The translations under genes and the position numbers were made by a program. The notes under the pieces are model-generated. The model was given only the letters and a program-made list of their open reading frames with translations, was not told the origin of the DNA and searched no databases. 64,000 nt of DNA from positions 62,001-126,000 of the forward strand of contig JAEZFP010000067.1 in NCBI GenBank assembly GCA_023417475.1, given 5' to 3'. Of this stretch, positions 52,097 to 60,797 are shown in pieces (within the stretch, counting starts at the first letter, position 1; each line of letters starts with the position of its first letter). The stretch comes from Bacillota bacterium (GTDB lineage Bacteria > Bacillota > UBA4882 > UBA8346).

Positions 52097-53458
52097 CTAC
52101 CGCATCGCCCTGATCTTGGCATCGTAAGCGGCGACTTTGGCATATTCCCGCTCCCAAAATTCCGGCGAACGCATGGCGTCCAAATCCGCTTTGGTATAAC
52201 CAAAGGGCAGCCAATCGCGTTCTTTTTGATGGAAGAGCTGTTCCTTACGCGCGGCGCCCCGGAAGTCAAAAACGTTCCGATCGTCACCGGCATGGAAAAT
52301 ATCCCGAATCCAACGCTCCAAAACAACGTCGCTGGTCTCCAAATACCGTTGCTCCAGATCAATCAGGACCGAATGATACCGGTCGAAGCTGTCGGTGGCG
52401 ATGGTGACGACATTATCGTGGGGACCCAGCCGTAGGTATTTGGCCATTTTGATCGCGCCCAAGATATTGCAGATTCCCGACACCCCGAACAGCTCGCGCA
52501 GCGCTTCAGCCAGTCCCGGGTCGACTCCCAGTTTGGCCAAGACTTGCGGCGCGTCGTGAATTACTTTTAAGGCTTTGACGCAATCGTCATCGTAGATCAA
52601 CGTTACAAAATCGGTGGTCAAGACATTATGAATCAAGGCGCACATCTTATCGCCGATACCCTCGATCCGGTGCTGACCGCGGCCGCCATTGGCCAAGGTG
52701 GAACATTCGTACGGTTCCAAGGCGGCAATCTTACATTCCGGGAACGCTTCCTTGATCGCGTCTCCGGCGGCGAGGGTCCCGGCCGAGCCCGGCGCCGAAC
52801 AGAAGACGGCGATCCGCCCATTACCGATTTCCGCGACTGCCGCGACCGCCGATTGACCGGTCACATAGCGGTGGAAACGGTAGTTGGGAAAGAGCTCGAA
52901 CTGGGCCAACGGTTTGTTTTTAGGGTTTTGCTTCAATTCATAGGTGCGTTGCAAGGTCAGGATCACATCTGATTCGGTTCCGGGAGTGAGCTCCAACGCC
53001 GCGCCGTATTGCTTAATCCGTTCATACCGTTCCTTGCTCATGGTATCCGGCATGATCACCACGGCCTCGTACCCCATCAGCTTGCAAATATAAGCGACGC
53101 CGATGCCGAAGTTGCCGGTGGACGGCCCGAGGATGGTATGTTCGCCCGGGATAATCTCCCCGTCGACACACCCTTCCATCAATGTGGCATAGGCCGGACC
53201 GACCTTATGCGAGCCGGAAGGGAACTCTTTGCCCAACATCACCACGATGTTGGCGTCCACTCCGGTCAGCTCCGGCGGCAACACCAGCTTCCGGACTTGA
53301 TTGTTCCGGTCCCGCCAGGTGATGTTGAAAAGGTTGACCGGATCCAGTTCATCGGTTGCCAAAGCCGCGCCGGCCCGCTCCCGGATCGCGGGATCGATCG
53401 TCGCGGGATGCAACATCTCCTCATAGGTCGGTCCAAACGGAATTTTGCGTTCTGCCAC
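52097..53458 (-). CDS. PLP-dependent cysteine synthase-like enzyme
   Basis: A 453-residue fold-type II PLP protein. The likely PLP lysine is in GKEFPSGSHKVGPAYA, the phosphate-binding loop in GPSTGNFGIGVAYICKLMG, and a glycine-rich SAPGSAGTLAAGDAIKEA block follows. It is longer than cysteine synthases by some 130 residues at the C-terminus (a helical, charged tail ending AAYDAKIRAMR). I recognise the family from purine-degradation-type clusters but not a proved activity; diaminopropionate ammonia-lyase (YgeX) is a different, non-similar branch. Start is GTG with AAGGAGGA upstream. It lies between tetR and carbamate kinase. Confidence 0.82.
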   Translation of the reverse strand: MAERKIPFGPTYEEMLHPATIDPAIRERAGAALATDELDPVNLFNITWRDRNNQVRKLVLPPELTGVDANIVVMLGKEFPSGSHKVGPAYATLMEGCVDGEIIPGEHTILGPSTGNFGIGVAYICKLMGYEAVVIMPDTMSKERYERIKQYGAALELTPGTESDVILTLQRTYELKQNPKNKPLAQFELFPNYRFHRYVTGQSAVAAVAEIGNGRIAVFCSAPGSAGTLAAGDAIKEAFPECKIAALEPYECSTLANGGRGQHRIEGIGDKMCALIHNVLTTDFVTLIYDDDCVKALKVIHDAPQVLAKLGVDPGLAEALRELFGVSGICNILGAIKMAKYLRLGPHDNVVTIATDSFDRYHSVLIDLEQRYLETSDVVLERWIRDIFHAGDDRNVFDFRGAARKEQLFHQKERDWLPFGYTKADLDAMRSPEFWEREYAKVAAYDAKIRAMR

Positions 53459-53508
53459 TTGGGATTCCTCCTTTGCTTCTTGGCGGTTACGCCGCGTTGC
53501 TTCGTTGC

Positions 53509-54099
53509 TTAAGCCGTCTCCAACAGTTTTAAAATTGCTTGCCCGGCAATGTCGAAATAGGCGTCCAAATCAAACTGTCCTTCGGCGATCAAGTATTGCA
53601 TCGAAGCGCCCATCATCAGCGAAACCATCAGGTAAGGCAGCATCGGCAACACCTTGCGCGCCGGTTCCGATTCAAACCGTCCTTGGGCAAACACCTGGGC
53701 GATATCGCTTCGCCAGATGTCAAAAGTCTTTTGGAAGGTGGCCCGGACCGCCGGGTTGACGGTGCCTTGAACCCAGTAGTCAAACTGAACGTAATCCAGC
53801 TTTTGATTATGCAAGATATCGGCTTTCTTCTCCTCCAAAATCGCCTGGAAATTTTGTAAAAAGGTTTGTTCCGCTGGATTGACCACCTTGCGGCGGTTGG
53901 TGGAAAACTTCTCTTGCAAGTCGTCCAACAAGGCGATCAACAGATCATTTTTGGTCGGATAGTAATAATGCAGATTAGACTGGATCAACCCCGCTTCTTT
54001 CGCAATCAAATGCATCCGCGTCCCGCTGATCTTCTCTCTGGCGATAACTTCCAGGGTTGCGGCTAAAATCTTCTGACAAGTCTCTTTACCGGACATCAT
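53509..54099 (-). CDS. TetR family transcriptional regulator
   Basis: A 196-residue regulator. The N-terminal helix-turn-helix is typical: ILAATLEVIAREKISGTRMHLIAKEAGLIQSNLHYYYPTKNDLLIAL. The C-terminal ligand domain is not assignable, but the MLPYLMVSLMMGASMQYLIAEGQFD segment suggests a hydrophobic pocket. It is the only regulator in the purine island, placed between ygeW and the PLP enzyme. The 22-bp palindrome upstream of ssnA has the form of a TetR operator and is its best candidate site. ATGs at 54099 and 54096 follow AGAGG; the second has better spacing. Confidence 0.92.
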   Translation of the reverse strand: MMSGKETCQKILAATLEVIAREKISGTRMHLIAKEAGLIQSNLHYYYPTKNDLLIALLDDLQEKFSTNRRKVVNPAEQTFLQNFQAILEEKKADILHNQKLDYVQFDYWVQGTVNPAVRATFQKTFDIWRSDIAQVFAQGRFESEPARKVLPMLPYLMVSLMMGASMQYLIAEGQFDLDAYFDIAGQAILKLLETA

Positions 54100-54152
54100 G
54101 TTTCCTCTGTTTCATCATTAATTTTCAAGTTGTTGCATTGCATTGACGCTTG

Positions 54153-55343
54153 TTAACCGCTAAAACGTTTCTTTTTAGCGCCGCTCAAAACTTCCAGGGT
54201 TTCCAGGGGATTTTTCACCCGGCTCAAGAAGATCATGGCCCCAATGATATACGGTTTGAAACCGGCTTGTTGATACAACGGCGCCCGGTAACGGTCAAAA
54301 ACCGTCGCCGCCACTTCACCTTGCTCACAACTGACACTGGTGATATCCGCCGGCAGGCAATGGAGGTAAAGTGCCTTCCCGTCGCGGGTCCGCTCCATCA
54401 TCGCTTCGGTGCATTCCCATTCCTGATGGCGGGCGTTTTGGGCCAGTAGTTCCTGCTCCAAGGCTTTGATTCCGTCAAAATTGCCGTCACCGTACAGTGC
54501 CGTCCGCTGTTCCATGGCTGCGAAGGGCGCCCAGCTTTTCGGATAAACGATGTCGGCATCGGCAAACGCTTCAGCCATGGAATTGGTTTTGGTGAACTTC
54601 CCGCCGCTGATCGCCGCATTGTGCCTTGCCACCTCTTCCACCTCCGGCATCAGGTCGTATCCTTCCGGATAAGCTAAGGTTACCTCCAAACCCATCCGGG
54701 TCATCAAGCCGATTACCCCTTGCGGCACCGAAAGCGGCTTGCCGTAACTGGGCGAATAAGCCCAACTCATCGCCAGCTTTTTGCCTTGCAATTGCTCCAC
54801 CCCCCCGAAGTGATGGATCAGATGCAACAGATCGGCCATACATTGCGTGGGATGATCGATATCGCATTGTAAATTGACCAAGGTCGGCCGTTGTTCCAAT
54901 ACCCCTTCGTCATAACCCGCTTGAACGGCCGCAGCCACCTGCCGCATGTAAGCGTTGCCTTTGCCGATGTACATATCATCGCGGATCCCGATCACATCCG
55001 CCATGAAAGAGATCATATTCGAAGTCTCCCGAATGGTCTCGCCGTGGGACACCTGGGACTTGCCTTCGTCAAAATCCTGGACGGTCAACCCCAGCAGGTT
55101 ACAGGCGCTGGCAAAACTGAACCGGGTCCGGGTGGAGTTATCACGAAAGATCGAAACCGCCAAACCGCTGTCGAAGATCCGGGCGGAGACATTGTTCTCC
55201 CGCAACTCCCGTAAGATGTCGGCCACTGCGAAGACCGCTTGAAGCTCATCAACGGTTTTTTCCCAGGTCAATAAGAAATCCCGGTTGTACATCGCCTCAA
55301 ATTGCAACTGCTCCAAGACGCCAAACCTGGTTTGGTAATCCAT
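54153..55343 (-). CDS. ygeW: Knotted carbamoyltransferase YgeW
   Basis: A 396-residue transcarbamylase, the same length as Escherichia coli YgeW. The carbamoyl-phosphate loop is SIFRDNSTRTRFSFAS (here FRDNSTRTR replaces the STRTR form of OTCases), VSHGETIRETSNMIS follows, then DIDHPTQCMADL, and HCLPADI near the C-terminus, as in OTCase HCLP. The family is knotted, and its acceptor differs from ornithine and aspartate. It probably runs in the phosphorolytic direction, giving carbamoyl phosphate for ArcC. The ATG at 55343 follows AAGGAGTGTGG; a GTG four codons earlier is less likely. Confidence 0.94.
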   Translation of the reverse strand: MDYQTRFGVLEQLQFEAMYNRDFLLTWEKTVDELQAVFAVADILRELRENNVSARIFDSGLAVSIFRDNSTRTRFSFASACNLLGLTVQDFDEGKSQVSHGETIRETSNMISFMADVIGIRDDMYIGKGNAYMRQVAAAVQAGYDEGVLEQRPTLVNLQCDIDHPTQCMADLLHLIHHFGGVEQLQGKKLAMSWAYSPSYGKPLSVPQGVIGLMTRMGLEVTLAYPEGYDLMPEVEEVARHNAAISGGKFTKTNSMAEAFADADIVYPKSWAPFAAMEQRTALYGDGNFDGIKALEQELLAQNARHQEWECTEAMMERTRDGKALYLHCLPADITSVSCEQGEVAATVFDRYRAPLYQQAGFKPYIIGAMIFLSRVKNPLETLEVLSGAKKKRFSG

Positions 55344-55402
55344 TCCGATCCACACTCCTTTATCTCCATATTTATTGAAATAAACGTTTCGCTATGCCTG
55401 GC

Positions 55403-56689
55403 CTAGACCCGGCGCCATAACCTGGCGGCCGCTTCACGCGCCTTGGCATAAAGCGCTTCCTCGTCCCAGACGGTCTGATAGCGTTCCACCTTCAACTGGC
55501 CTTGGCACCAGACGTCGCGTGGTTGAAAACGGTCAAACAAGCCGTGGACGACGTGCCCGAAAATGTTGCCGGAATTGACTTCGGTAGGAGCCCGGTACGG
55601 CAAGACGATCATATCCGCCGCAAACCCCGGCGCCAGCCGCCCCAACTGAATCCCCAAAAGCTCCCCGGCGTAATCGTAGCCGTTCCGGATACAAGCCAGC
55701 AAGTCGTCGTAGGAAAAACGCCAGGGGCTGCGGGTCCTCCAATGCATGCCATATAACATATTTAAGTACTCGCGGGTGATATTGACTCCCAATGAGTCAT
55801 TGCCAATGATGGCCGGGATGTTGAATTGTTGAAAAAGGGGGTAGTCGGGCAAACCGACCGCATTATTCAGGTTGGAGGTGGGATTCAACGCGACCGTGCA
55901 GCCGCGTTGGGCAATGAGTTCCGCTTCGCCGGGGTCAATATGGACGCAATGGGCCAGCAGCGAAGCGGGTTTTAAGAGGTCGAATTCATCAAAGCGTTGC
56001 AATACCCGTTTGCCGTGACGGGCCAATGACTCCGCTTCGTCTTCGGGGCTCTCCGCCACGTGGACATGAATGGGCAGGTCTTGGTCGGCCAGCGCGGCGG
56101 CGATTTTTTGCAACGTTGCATCGCTTAAGGAAAGCGAGGCATGCATCCCGAACATTCCCCGGCACTGGGACGAGCGGGTCTCGCGGGCGAATTCCAGATT
56201 CTCGGCAATGCATTCATCGACCGGGAAGCGGTCGCTGGTCTCAAAGCAGAAAATCCCGCGCAAGCCCAGTTCGTCGCAGAGCCCTTGCTTTAACCTATTA
56301 AGGCTGCCCCGGATCGCGCCGCCGGCGTGATGGTCGATTACGGTGGTGACGCCGGCTTTGACATGGTCAATCCCCGATACGACGGCGCCGTGATAGGTCG
56401 CTTCCAAATCCAGCGCCCGGTCAAACCGCCACCACAGTTGCTCCAGGAGTTGCCGGAAGCTTGCCGGTTGAAACGGCAATTGCAAACCGCGAACCAAAGC
56501 CGCGTACAAATGGGCGTGCCCGACGATCATTCCCGGCAGCACCAAAGCGCCGCGACAATCGTAAACCGCGGCGGCGCCCGGAAACTCCGCCATCGGTCCC
56601 GTCACCCGGACCGTATCCTCAAACAAAATGTAACGTGCGGTCTGATAATCATGAAAGTCATACAGATCGGCGTTGATCAATGCTTTCAT
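55403..56689 (-). CDS. ssnA: SsnA-type amidohydrolase
   Basis: A 428-residue metal-dependent hydrolase of the aminohydrolase superfamily. Metal residues: GHAHLYAAL (HxH), IHVHVAESPEDEAES (H with catalytic glutamate), LLAHCVHI (H) and IGNDSLG (D). The superfamily deaminates or hydrolyses ring amidines; SsnA belongs to the anaerobic purine clusters. GGAGGTCGC precedes the ATG at 56689. It is the first gene after the TetR-like operator, about 60 bases upstream, and is followed by ygeW 59 bases later, so ssnA-ygeW-tetR is probably one regulated transcript. Confidence 0.9.
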   Translation of the reverse strand: MKALINADLYDFHDYQTARYILFEDTVRVTGPMAEFPGAAAVYDCRGALVLPGMIVGHAHLYAALVRGLQLPFQPASFRQLLEQLWWRFDRALDLEATYHGAVVSGIDHVKAGVTTVIDHHAGGAIRGSLNRLKQGLCDELGLRGIFCFETSDRFPVDECIAENLEFARETRSSQCRGMFGMHASLSLSDATLQKIAAALADQDLPIHVHVAESPEDEAESLARHGKRVLQRFDEFDLLKPASLLAHCVHIDPGEAELIAQRGCTVALNPTSNLNNAVGLPDYPLFQQFNIPAIIGNDSLGVNITREYLNMLYGMHWRTRSPWRFSYDDLLACIRNGYDYAGELLGIQLGRLAPGFAADMIVLPYRAPTEVNSGNIFGHVVHGLFDRFQPRDVWCQGQLKVERYQTVWDEEALYAKAREAAARLWRRV

Positions 56690-56743
56690 TGCAAGCGACC
56701 TCCATTCCCTCTGAAAACGTCGAATGGCAAAGCGGTCTATGAA

Positions 56744-56765
56744 TTTGATTGACTGGTCAATCAAA
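56744..56765. promoter_or_regulatory. Perfect palindrome, likely TetR operator before ssnA
   Basis: Half sites TTTGATTGAC and GTCAATCAAA are exact reverse complements separated by TG. It lies 55 bases upstream of the ssnA ATG. A possible promoter overlaps it on the minus strand (TTGATT, 17 bases, CATAGA), which would let a bound repressor block transcription. The only local regulator gene is tetR at 53.5-54.1 kb. Confidence 0.6.
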
Positions 56766-56816
56766 ACGCGTTACAAATATTATTGCTTTATTAATTATAC
56801 TACCATTATCTGGTCA

Positions 56817-57389
56817 TTACGACTGAAAAACGATCCGGCCCGGTTCCATCGATTGGACAATCGCCAGGGAGTCGACCCGGATCCCCTGCTCCCGGAGCAG
56901 TTTGCCGCCGGGTTGGAATCCTTTTTCAATCACAATCCCGACCCCGGCCAACCGCGCGCCCGCTTGATCGAGAATATCCTTCAATCCCAGCACCGCTTTG
57001 CCGTTGGCTAAAAAATCGTCGATGATCAACACCGTATCGCGATTGTTCAAATACCGTTTGGAGACCCTGATCTTATATTGTTTCGCCTTGGTGAAGGAGT
57101 AAACCTCACTCTCGTAGGTATCCTGTTCCAAATTTTTCGACTCCGTCTTCTTCGCAAAAAGCACCGGCACATCAAAGTACTGCGCCACAATACAGGCAAC
57201 CGCGATCCCCGACGCTTCAACAGTCAAAATCTTGGTAATCGCTTCCCCCGCAAAACGCAACTTAAACTCTTTCCCCATCTCGTTCAGGAGTTTCACATCG
57301 ATCTGGTGATTTAAGAAACTATCCACCTTCAAAATATCATTCCCGATAACTTGTCCCTTCTCGATGATGGCATTCTTCAAAAGCTGCAT
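56817..57389 (-). CDS. xpt: Xanthine phosphoribosyltransferase
   Basis: A 190-residue purine salvage enzyme that makes XMP from xanthine and PRPP. The PRPP motif is VLIIDDFLANGKA (about residue 125), with EASGIAVACIVAQYFDVPVLFAKK and GIVIEKGF also typical of Xpt. The ATG at 57389 follows GGAAGGCGG. The gene starts 28 bases after hydA stops, so it belongs to the hydA transcript, not to a separate purine riboswitch-controlled unit as in Bacillus. Placed in a catabolic cluster, it would return part of the imported xanthine to nucleotides. Confidence 0.95.
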   Translation of the reverse strand: MQLLKNAIIEKGQVIGNDILKVDSFLNHQIDVKLLNEMGKEFKLRFAGEAITKILTVEASGIAVACIVAQYFDVPVLFAKKTESKNLEQDTYESEVYSFTKAKQYKIRVSKRYLNNRDTVLIIDDFLANGKAVLGLKDILDQAGARLAGVGIVIEKGFQPGGKLLREQGIRVDSLAIVQSMEPGRIVFQS

Positions 57390-57417
57390 AACCAACCGCC
57401 TTCCGTGTATCTGTCAA

Positions 57418-58779
57418 TTATTGATGTTTCTTGCACCGTACAAACTTTCCCCAACCGGGCTCGCCGACAAATTCGCCGTGGTCGAAAACCTTCCGCCCCC
57501 GGGAGAACGTTAACACCGGATACCCCTGAAGCTTAACTCCCTCCCAGATCGTATAATCCACCTGGGAATGCAGCTTTGCTTGGGTAATCGTAAATTCCTG
57601 CCGTGGATCGTAAACCACCAGATCCGCGTCGCTCCCCACAGCGATCGTCCCTTTTTGCGGGGCGCAACCGAAGATCCGCGCCACATTGGTCGCGCAAACT
57701 GCCACTGCTTTATGAAAAGAGATTCGGCCTTGATTGGCCGCACTCAGCAGATACGGATATAAATTCTCAATCCCCATGCAACCGTTGGGTATCTTGGTGA
57801 AATCGTCTTTCCCCGTCGCTTTTTCGAAGCTCTGAAACGGGCAATGATCGGTCGCCACGGTTTGAATGTCGCCACGCCGCAAGCCCTCCCAAAGCGCCGC
57901 TTGGCTTGCGGGTCCTTTGATCGGTGGCGAACAGACATAGTTGCAACCGTCGGGACGACGGTACACTTCGCAGTCAAACTGAAGATACTGCGGGCATGTC
58001 TCGGCATAAATCGGATACCCCGCGTCCCGGGCCGCGGTTACCGCTTCCAACCCTTCCTTGCACGCCAGATGTACGATATATAACGGCGCATGGAACGCTT
58101 TCGCCAGATGAATCGCCCGTTGGACCGCTTCCGCCTCCACGAATTCGGGACGGCTTTCATAATGATGCCAGGCGCCCGTTTTCCCTTCCGCCAGCAAACG
58201 GCGGGTCCGTTGCGCTATCAAGGCCGGATTCTCGGCATGAACCGCAATCAACACCCCGGTCGTTTTCGACCGTTCCAGCGCCGCGGCTAAAACGCCGTCA
58301 TCCACCATCAAGTTGGGATAAACCATATATAATTTGAAACTGGAGACCCCAAATGCCACCGATGCTTCGAATTCATCCAAAACTGCCGGCGGCAGATCCG
58401 TGATCGCCGTATGGAACGCAAAATCGACGCAAGCTTGCGGTTGGAACTTGGCAATCCGTTCCGCTACCGCCGCCACCAGCCCTTGTCCTTTCGCTTGGAC
58501 AGCAAAGTCAAACACCGTGGTCACCCCGCCGCATGCCGCCGCCCGGGTGCCCGTCTCGCAATTATCGGCCGACACAAACTGCCCTACCGGCGTCTCTAAG
58601 TGGACATGGGCGTCGATCGCTCCCGGCAATACATAACAACCGGCCGCGTCCACTATTTCAACCGCAGCGTCATTGAGCTCCGTCCCAATGACCGCAATCC
58701 GCCCGTCCTTAATCCCAAGATCCGCCCGATACCGGTCGCCAGCGGTGATGATGGTTCCATTTTTGATCAGAAGATCCAT
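57418..58779 (-). CDS. hydA: Dihydropyrimidinase/hydantoinase (HydA)
   Basis: A 453-residue cyclic amidohydrolase that opens a dihydropyrimidine-like or hydantoin-like ring. Metal-binding residues: GAIDAHVHLE (HxH), the lysine to be carbamylated in SSFKLYMVYPN (about residue 147), AVHAENPA (H), IVHLACKEGLE (H) and VATDHCPF (D). This composition matches dihydropyrimidinases and the HydA of E. coli purine clusters. AGAGG precedes the ATG and a 14-bp palindrome lies just upstream. It heads the hydA-xpt transcript. Confidence 0.93.
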   Translation of the reverse strand: MDLLIKNGTIITAGDRYRADLGIKDGRIAVIGTELNDAAVEIVDAAGCYVLPGAIDAHVHLETPVGQFVSADNCETGTRAAACGGVTTVFDFAVQAKGQGLVAAVAERIAKFQPQACVDFAFHTAITDLPPAVLDEFEASVAFGVSSFKLYMVYPNLMVDDGVLAAALERSKTTGVLIAVHAENPALIAQRTRRLLAEGKTGAWHHYESRPEFVEAEAVQRAIHLAKAFHAPLYIVHLACKEGLEAVTAARDAGYPIYAETCPQYLQFDCEVYRRPDGCNYVCSPPIKGPASQAALWEGLRRGDIQTVATDHCPFQSFEKATGKDDFTKIPNGCMGIENLYPYLLSAANQGRISFHKAVAVCATNVARIFGCAPQKGTIAVGSDADLVVYDPRQEFTITQAKLHSQVDYTIWEGVKLQGYPVLTFSRGRKVFDHGEFVGEPGWGKFVRCKKHQ

Positions 58780-58792
58780 ACTAACTGCCTCT

Positions 58793-58806
58793 ATACAAAT
58801 TTGTAT
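58793..58806. promoter_or_regulatory. Short palindrome upstream of hydA
   Basis: ATACAAATTTGTAT, a perfect 14-base palindrome, 13 bases upstream of the hydA start. It could be an operator or a by-chance AT-rich motif; no match elsewhere in the window was noticed. Confidence 0.35.
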
Positions 58807-58865
58807 CGATTCGTAAAAAATATCCCAACTACTTTTCGATAGCTGTCCGGCGCTCCCGACCCTCT

Positions 58866-59654
58866 TTAAATATCCCGTAACGAAATACCCGTTTTTTTAT
58901 TTCGCACCTTCATAATCTCACTCATGATACTCAGCGCAATCTCCTCCGGCGTCTCCGACCCAATATCCAAACCCACCGGCGAGTAAACCAACTCCAGCCG
59001 TTCCCGCGACACCCCGGCTTCAGCCAGTCGTTCCCGGACCAATAAACCTTTGCGTTTACTGCCGATCATCCCGATATACGCCGCCTCGGAATGAATGACC
59101 GCTTCCAGCGCCGGGAGATCCACATCCTTGGTGGCAATCACGATATAACTATTGGCGTCGATTTCCACTTGAGCGATGGCTTCCCGGATATCCTCATGCC
59201 AATGAACCGCCGCTGCCATTGGATAACGACTGGGATTGGCGAACTCTTGACGGTCATCTACCACAATCAACCGGTAGCCGAGCATCTCCACCAACCGGCC
59301 GACCGCCAACCCGACATGTCCGGCTCCAATCATGACGATCGTTGGTTTGGCCGTGGCAACCTCAATAAACACTGAAATGGTGCCGCCGCAGAGCATCTCA
59401 ATTCCGTGATTGGCGGCGCTGTCCAAGGTATATTCGACGACGCGCGCCTGGCCCTCGTTAATAGCTCTCACGGCATCTTGAATGATTAACGCTTCGGCCA
59501 ATCCGCCGCCGATGGTACCAACGATACTTCCGTCGGCTTGTACCAACATCTTGGCGGTATTGCGGGGCGTGGATCCTTTGGCGCTGATAATTGTGGCGAC
59601 CGCGAACGGAATCGCCCGTTCAACCAGCGCCGCTGCCTCGGCATAAATATTCAT
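58866..59654 (-). CDS. XdhC/CoxI family cofactor-insertion protein
   Basis: A 262-residue member of the family that sulfurates or delivers the molybdenum cofactor to xanthine-dehydrogenase-type enzymes and protects it on the way. The N-terminal XdhC_CoxI part has STPRNTAKMLVQADGSIVGTIGGGLAEA and CGGTISVFIE (the cysteine holds sulfur in relatives), then a Rossmann-like part VMIGAGHVGLAVGRL and GMIGSKRKGLLV with LDIGSETPEEIALSIM. AGGAGGA precedes the ATG at 59654. It is the expected maturase for the two hydroxylases 12-20 kb away, and sits between the MoeA-like protein and hydA. Confidence 0.93.
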   Translation of the reverse strand: MNIYAEAAALVERAIPFAVATIISAKGSTPRNTAKMLVQADGSIVGTIGGGLAEALIIQDAVRAINEGQARVVEYTLDSAANHGIEMLCGGTISVFIEVATAKPTIVMIGAGHVGLAVGRLVEMLGYRLIVVDDRQEFANPSRYPMAAAVHWHEDIREAIAQVEIDANSYIVIATKDVDLPALEAVIHSEAAYIGMIGSKRKGLLVRERLAEAGVSRERLELVYSPVGLDIGSETPEEIALSIMSEIMKVRNKKTGISLRDI

Positions 59655-59758
59655 GGAGTAATCCTCCTGTCCAAGCTGAAAATCGACTCGGGCCAATGTC
59701 GATCCTCCCCCGCTTATTTTCTTAATTCACTTGCGCGAACGGTAGCTAGGGTGGACGA

Positions 59759-60781
59759 CTACTTGCCGAAGGAACACGCCGGATAATGGCAATCCGGACA
59801 TTGCCGGCAAAAGCCCCCATGGCCAAAAGCGATTAAATCTTTACGGGTCAACCGCTCTTTGGCTAACAAACGGGGCAGCACCAAATCCAGCATCGTTGTT
59901 TGATTCACCATGGCGCAAGCCGGGAGTCCCAACAACGCCACCTCGTGATGATAAGCCAGCATTCCCAGGGCGCTGGGAATCAGCGGCAAACCATAACTGA
60001 CCACTTCAGTGGCGCTGTTCCGGAGCGCTTGCGGCGTGACGTCATCGGCGTCAACCGCCATGCCGCCGGAGAGTATGACAATATCGACACCTCGCTCCAA
60101 TAAACGGCGTATTTGCTCACCAATAAACTCCGGGTCATCGGGAGCGTATTGCAAGTCCAAAACCGTTCCGCCATAATGGGCCGCTTTGGCACGGAGCAGC
60201 TCGCCAAAACGGTCTTGGATTCTGCCATAATAAACTTCGGATCCGGTTACCACAATTCCGATTTTTAACGGATACATTGGCTTCAAATCAAGCACCGGTC
60301 CATGTTGGCGCCCAAGCGCTTCAACCCGTTCCACTTCGGCTTTGGCGATCACCAACGGAATGACTTTGGCCCCGGCCACCAGTTGTCCGGCTGCCACCAA
60401 CGTATTGGTGTGCAGGGTGGCGATGACAAAGTCCTGTCCTTGATTCAATTCTATCAGCAACTCCGGATTCACCTTGAGCAACCCGCGCCGGGCCGACCGG
60501 AGATTAGCTTTCCCTTCGGACGGTTCCAGGACGGTTAAATCCGGGGAAGCAACCGCCATGGCCAGCCGCCGGGCCGCTTCATTCTCATGCAGTTGGTCTT
60601 GCGAGCGGTCGACCACCCAAAGATGGTATTTGCCCATATTCTTTAATGCTTCGATATCTTCGGCTTGAATGATGTATCCCTTATGAAAGGCCACGCCTTT
60701 AAAAGTTCCCGGCAGGACTTTGGTTAGATCGTGGGCTAACACCGTTCCCACGCTGTCTTCCACGTTTACTTGTCGCATCAT
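59759..60781 (-). CDS. MoeA-like molybdopterin-binding protein with C-terminal cysteine cluster
   Basis: A 340-residue protein containing a MoCF-type domain (about 165-290): KIGIVVTGSEVYYGRIQD, VDIVILSGGMAVDADDVTPQA, PSALGMLAYHHEVALLGLPAC. A variable N-terminal region carries MoeA-like beta structure. The end is unusual, FCRQCPDCHYPACSFGK, four cysteines spaced 2, 2 and 4 that could hold zinc or iron-sulfur. Relatives occur in selenium-dependent molybdenum hydroxylase clusters and are thought to make or insert the modified cofactor. GGAGGGGG precedes ATG-ATG. It lies directly after the deaminase. Confidence 0.87.
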   Translation of the reverse strand: MMRQVNVEDSVGTVLAHDLTKVLPGTFKGVAFHKGYIIQAEDIEALKNMGKYHLWVVDRSQDQLHENEAARRLAMAVASPDLTVLEPSEGKANLRSARRGLLKVNPELLIELNQGQDFVIATLHTNTLVAAGQLVAGAKVIPLVIAKAEVERVEALGRQHGPVLDLKPMYPLKIGIVVTGSEVYYGRIQDRFGELLRAKAAHYGGTVLDLQYAPDDPEFIGEQIRRLLERGVDIVILSGGMAVDADDVTPQALRNSATEVVSYGLPLIPSALGMLAYHHEVALLGLPACAMVNQTTMLDLVLPRLLAKERLTRKDLIAFGHGGFCRQCPDCHYPACSFGK

Positions 60782-60797
60782 CCGGTCCCGCCCCCTC

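Noticed and set aside
52097..53458. YgeX (diaminopropionate ammonia-lyase)
   Set aside because: Context fits, but the lysine loop and length belong to the cysteine-synthase-like branch.
57390..57417. Purine riboswitch before xpt
   Set aside because: Only 28 bases separate hydA and xpt, far too little for the aptamer.
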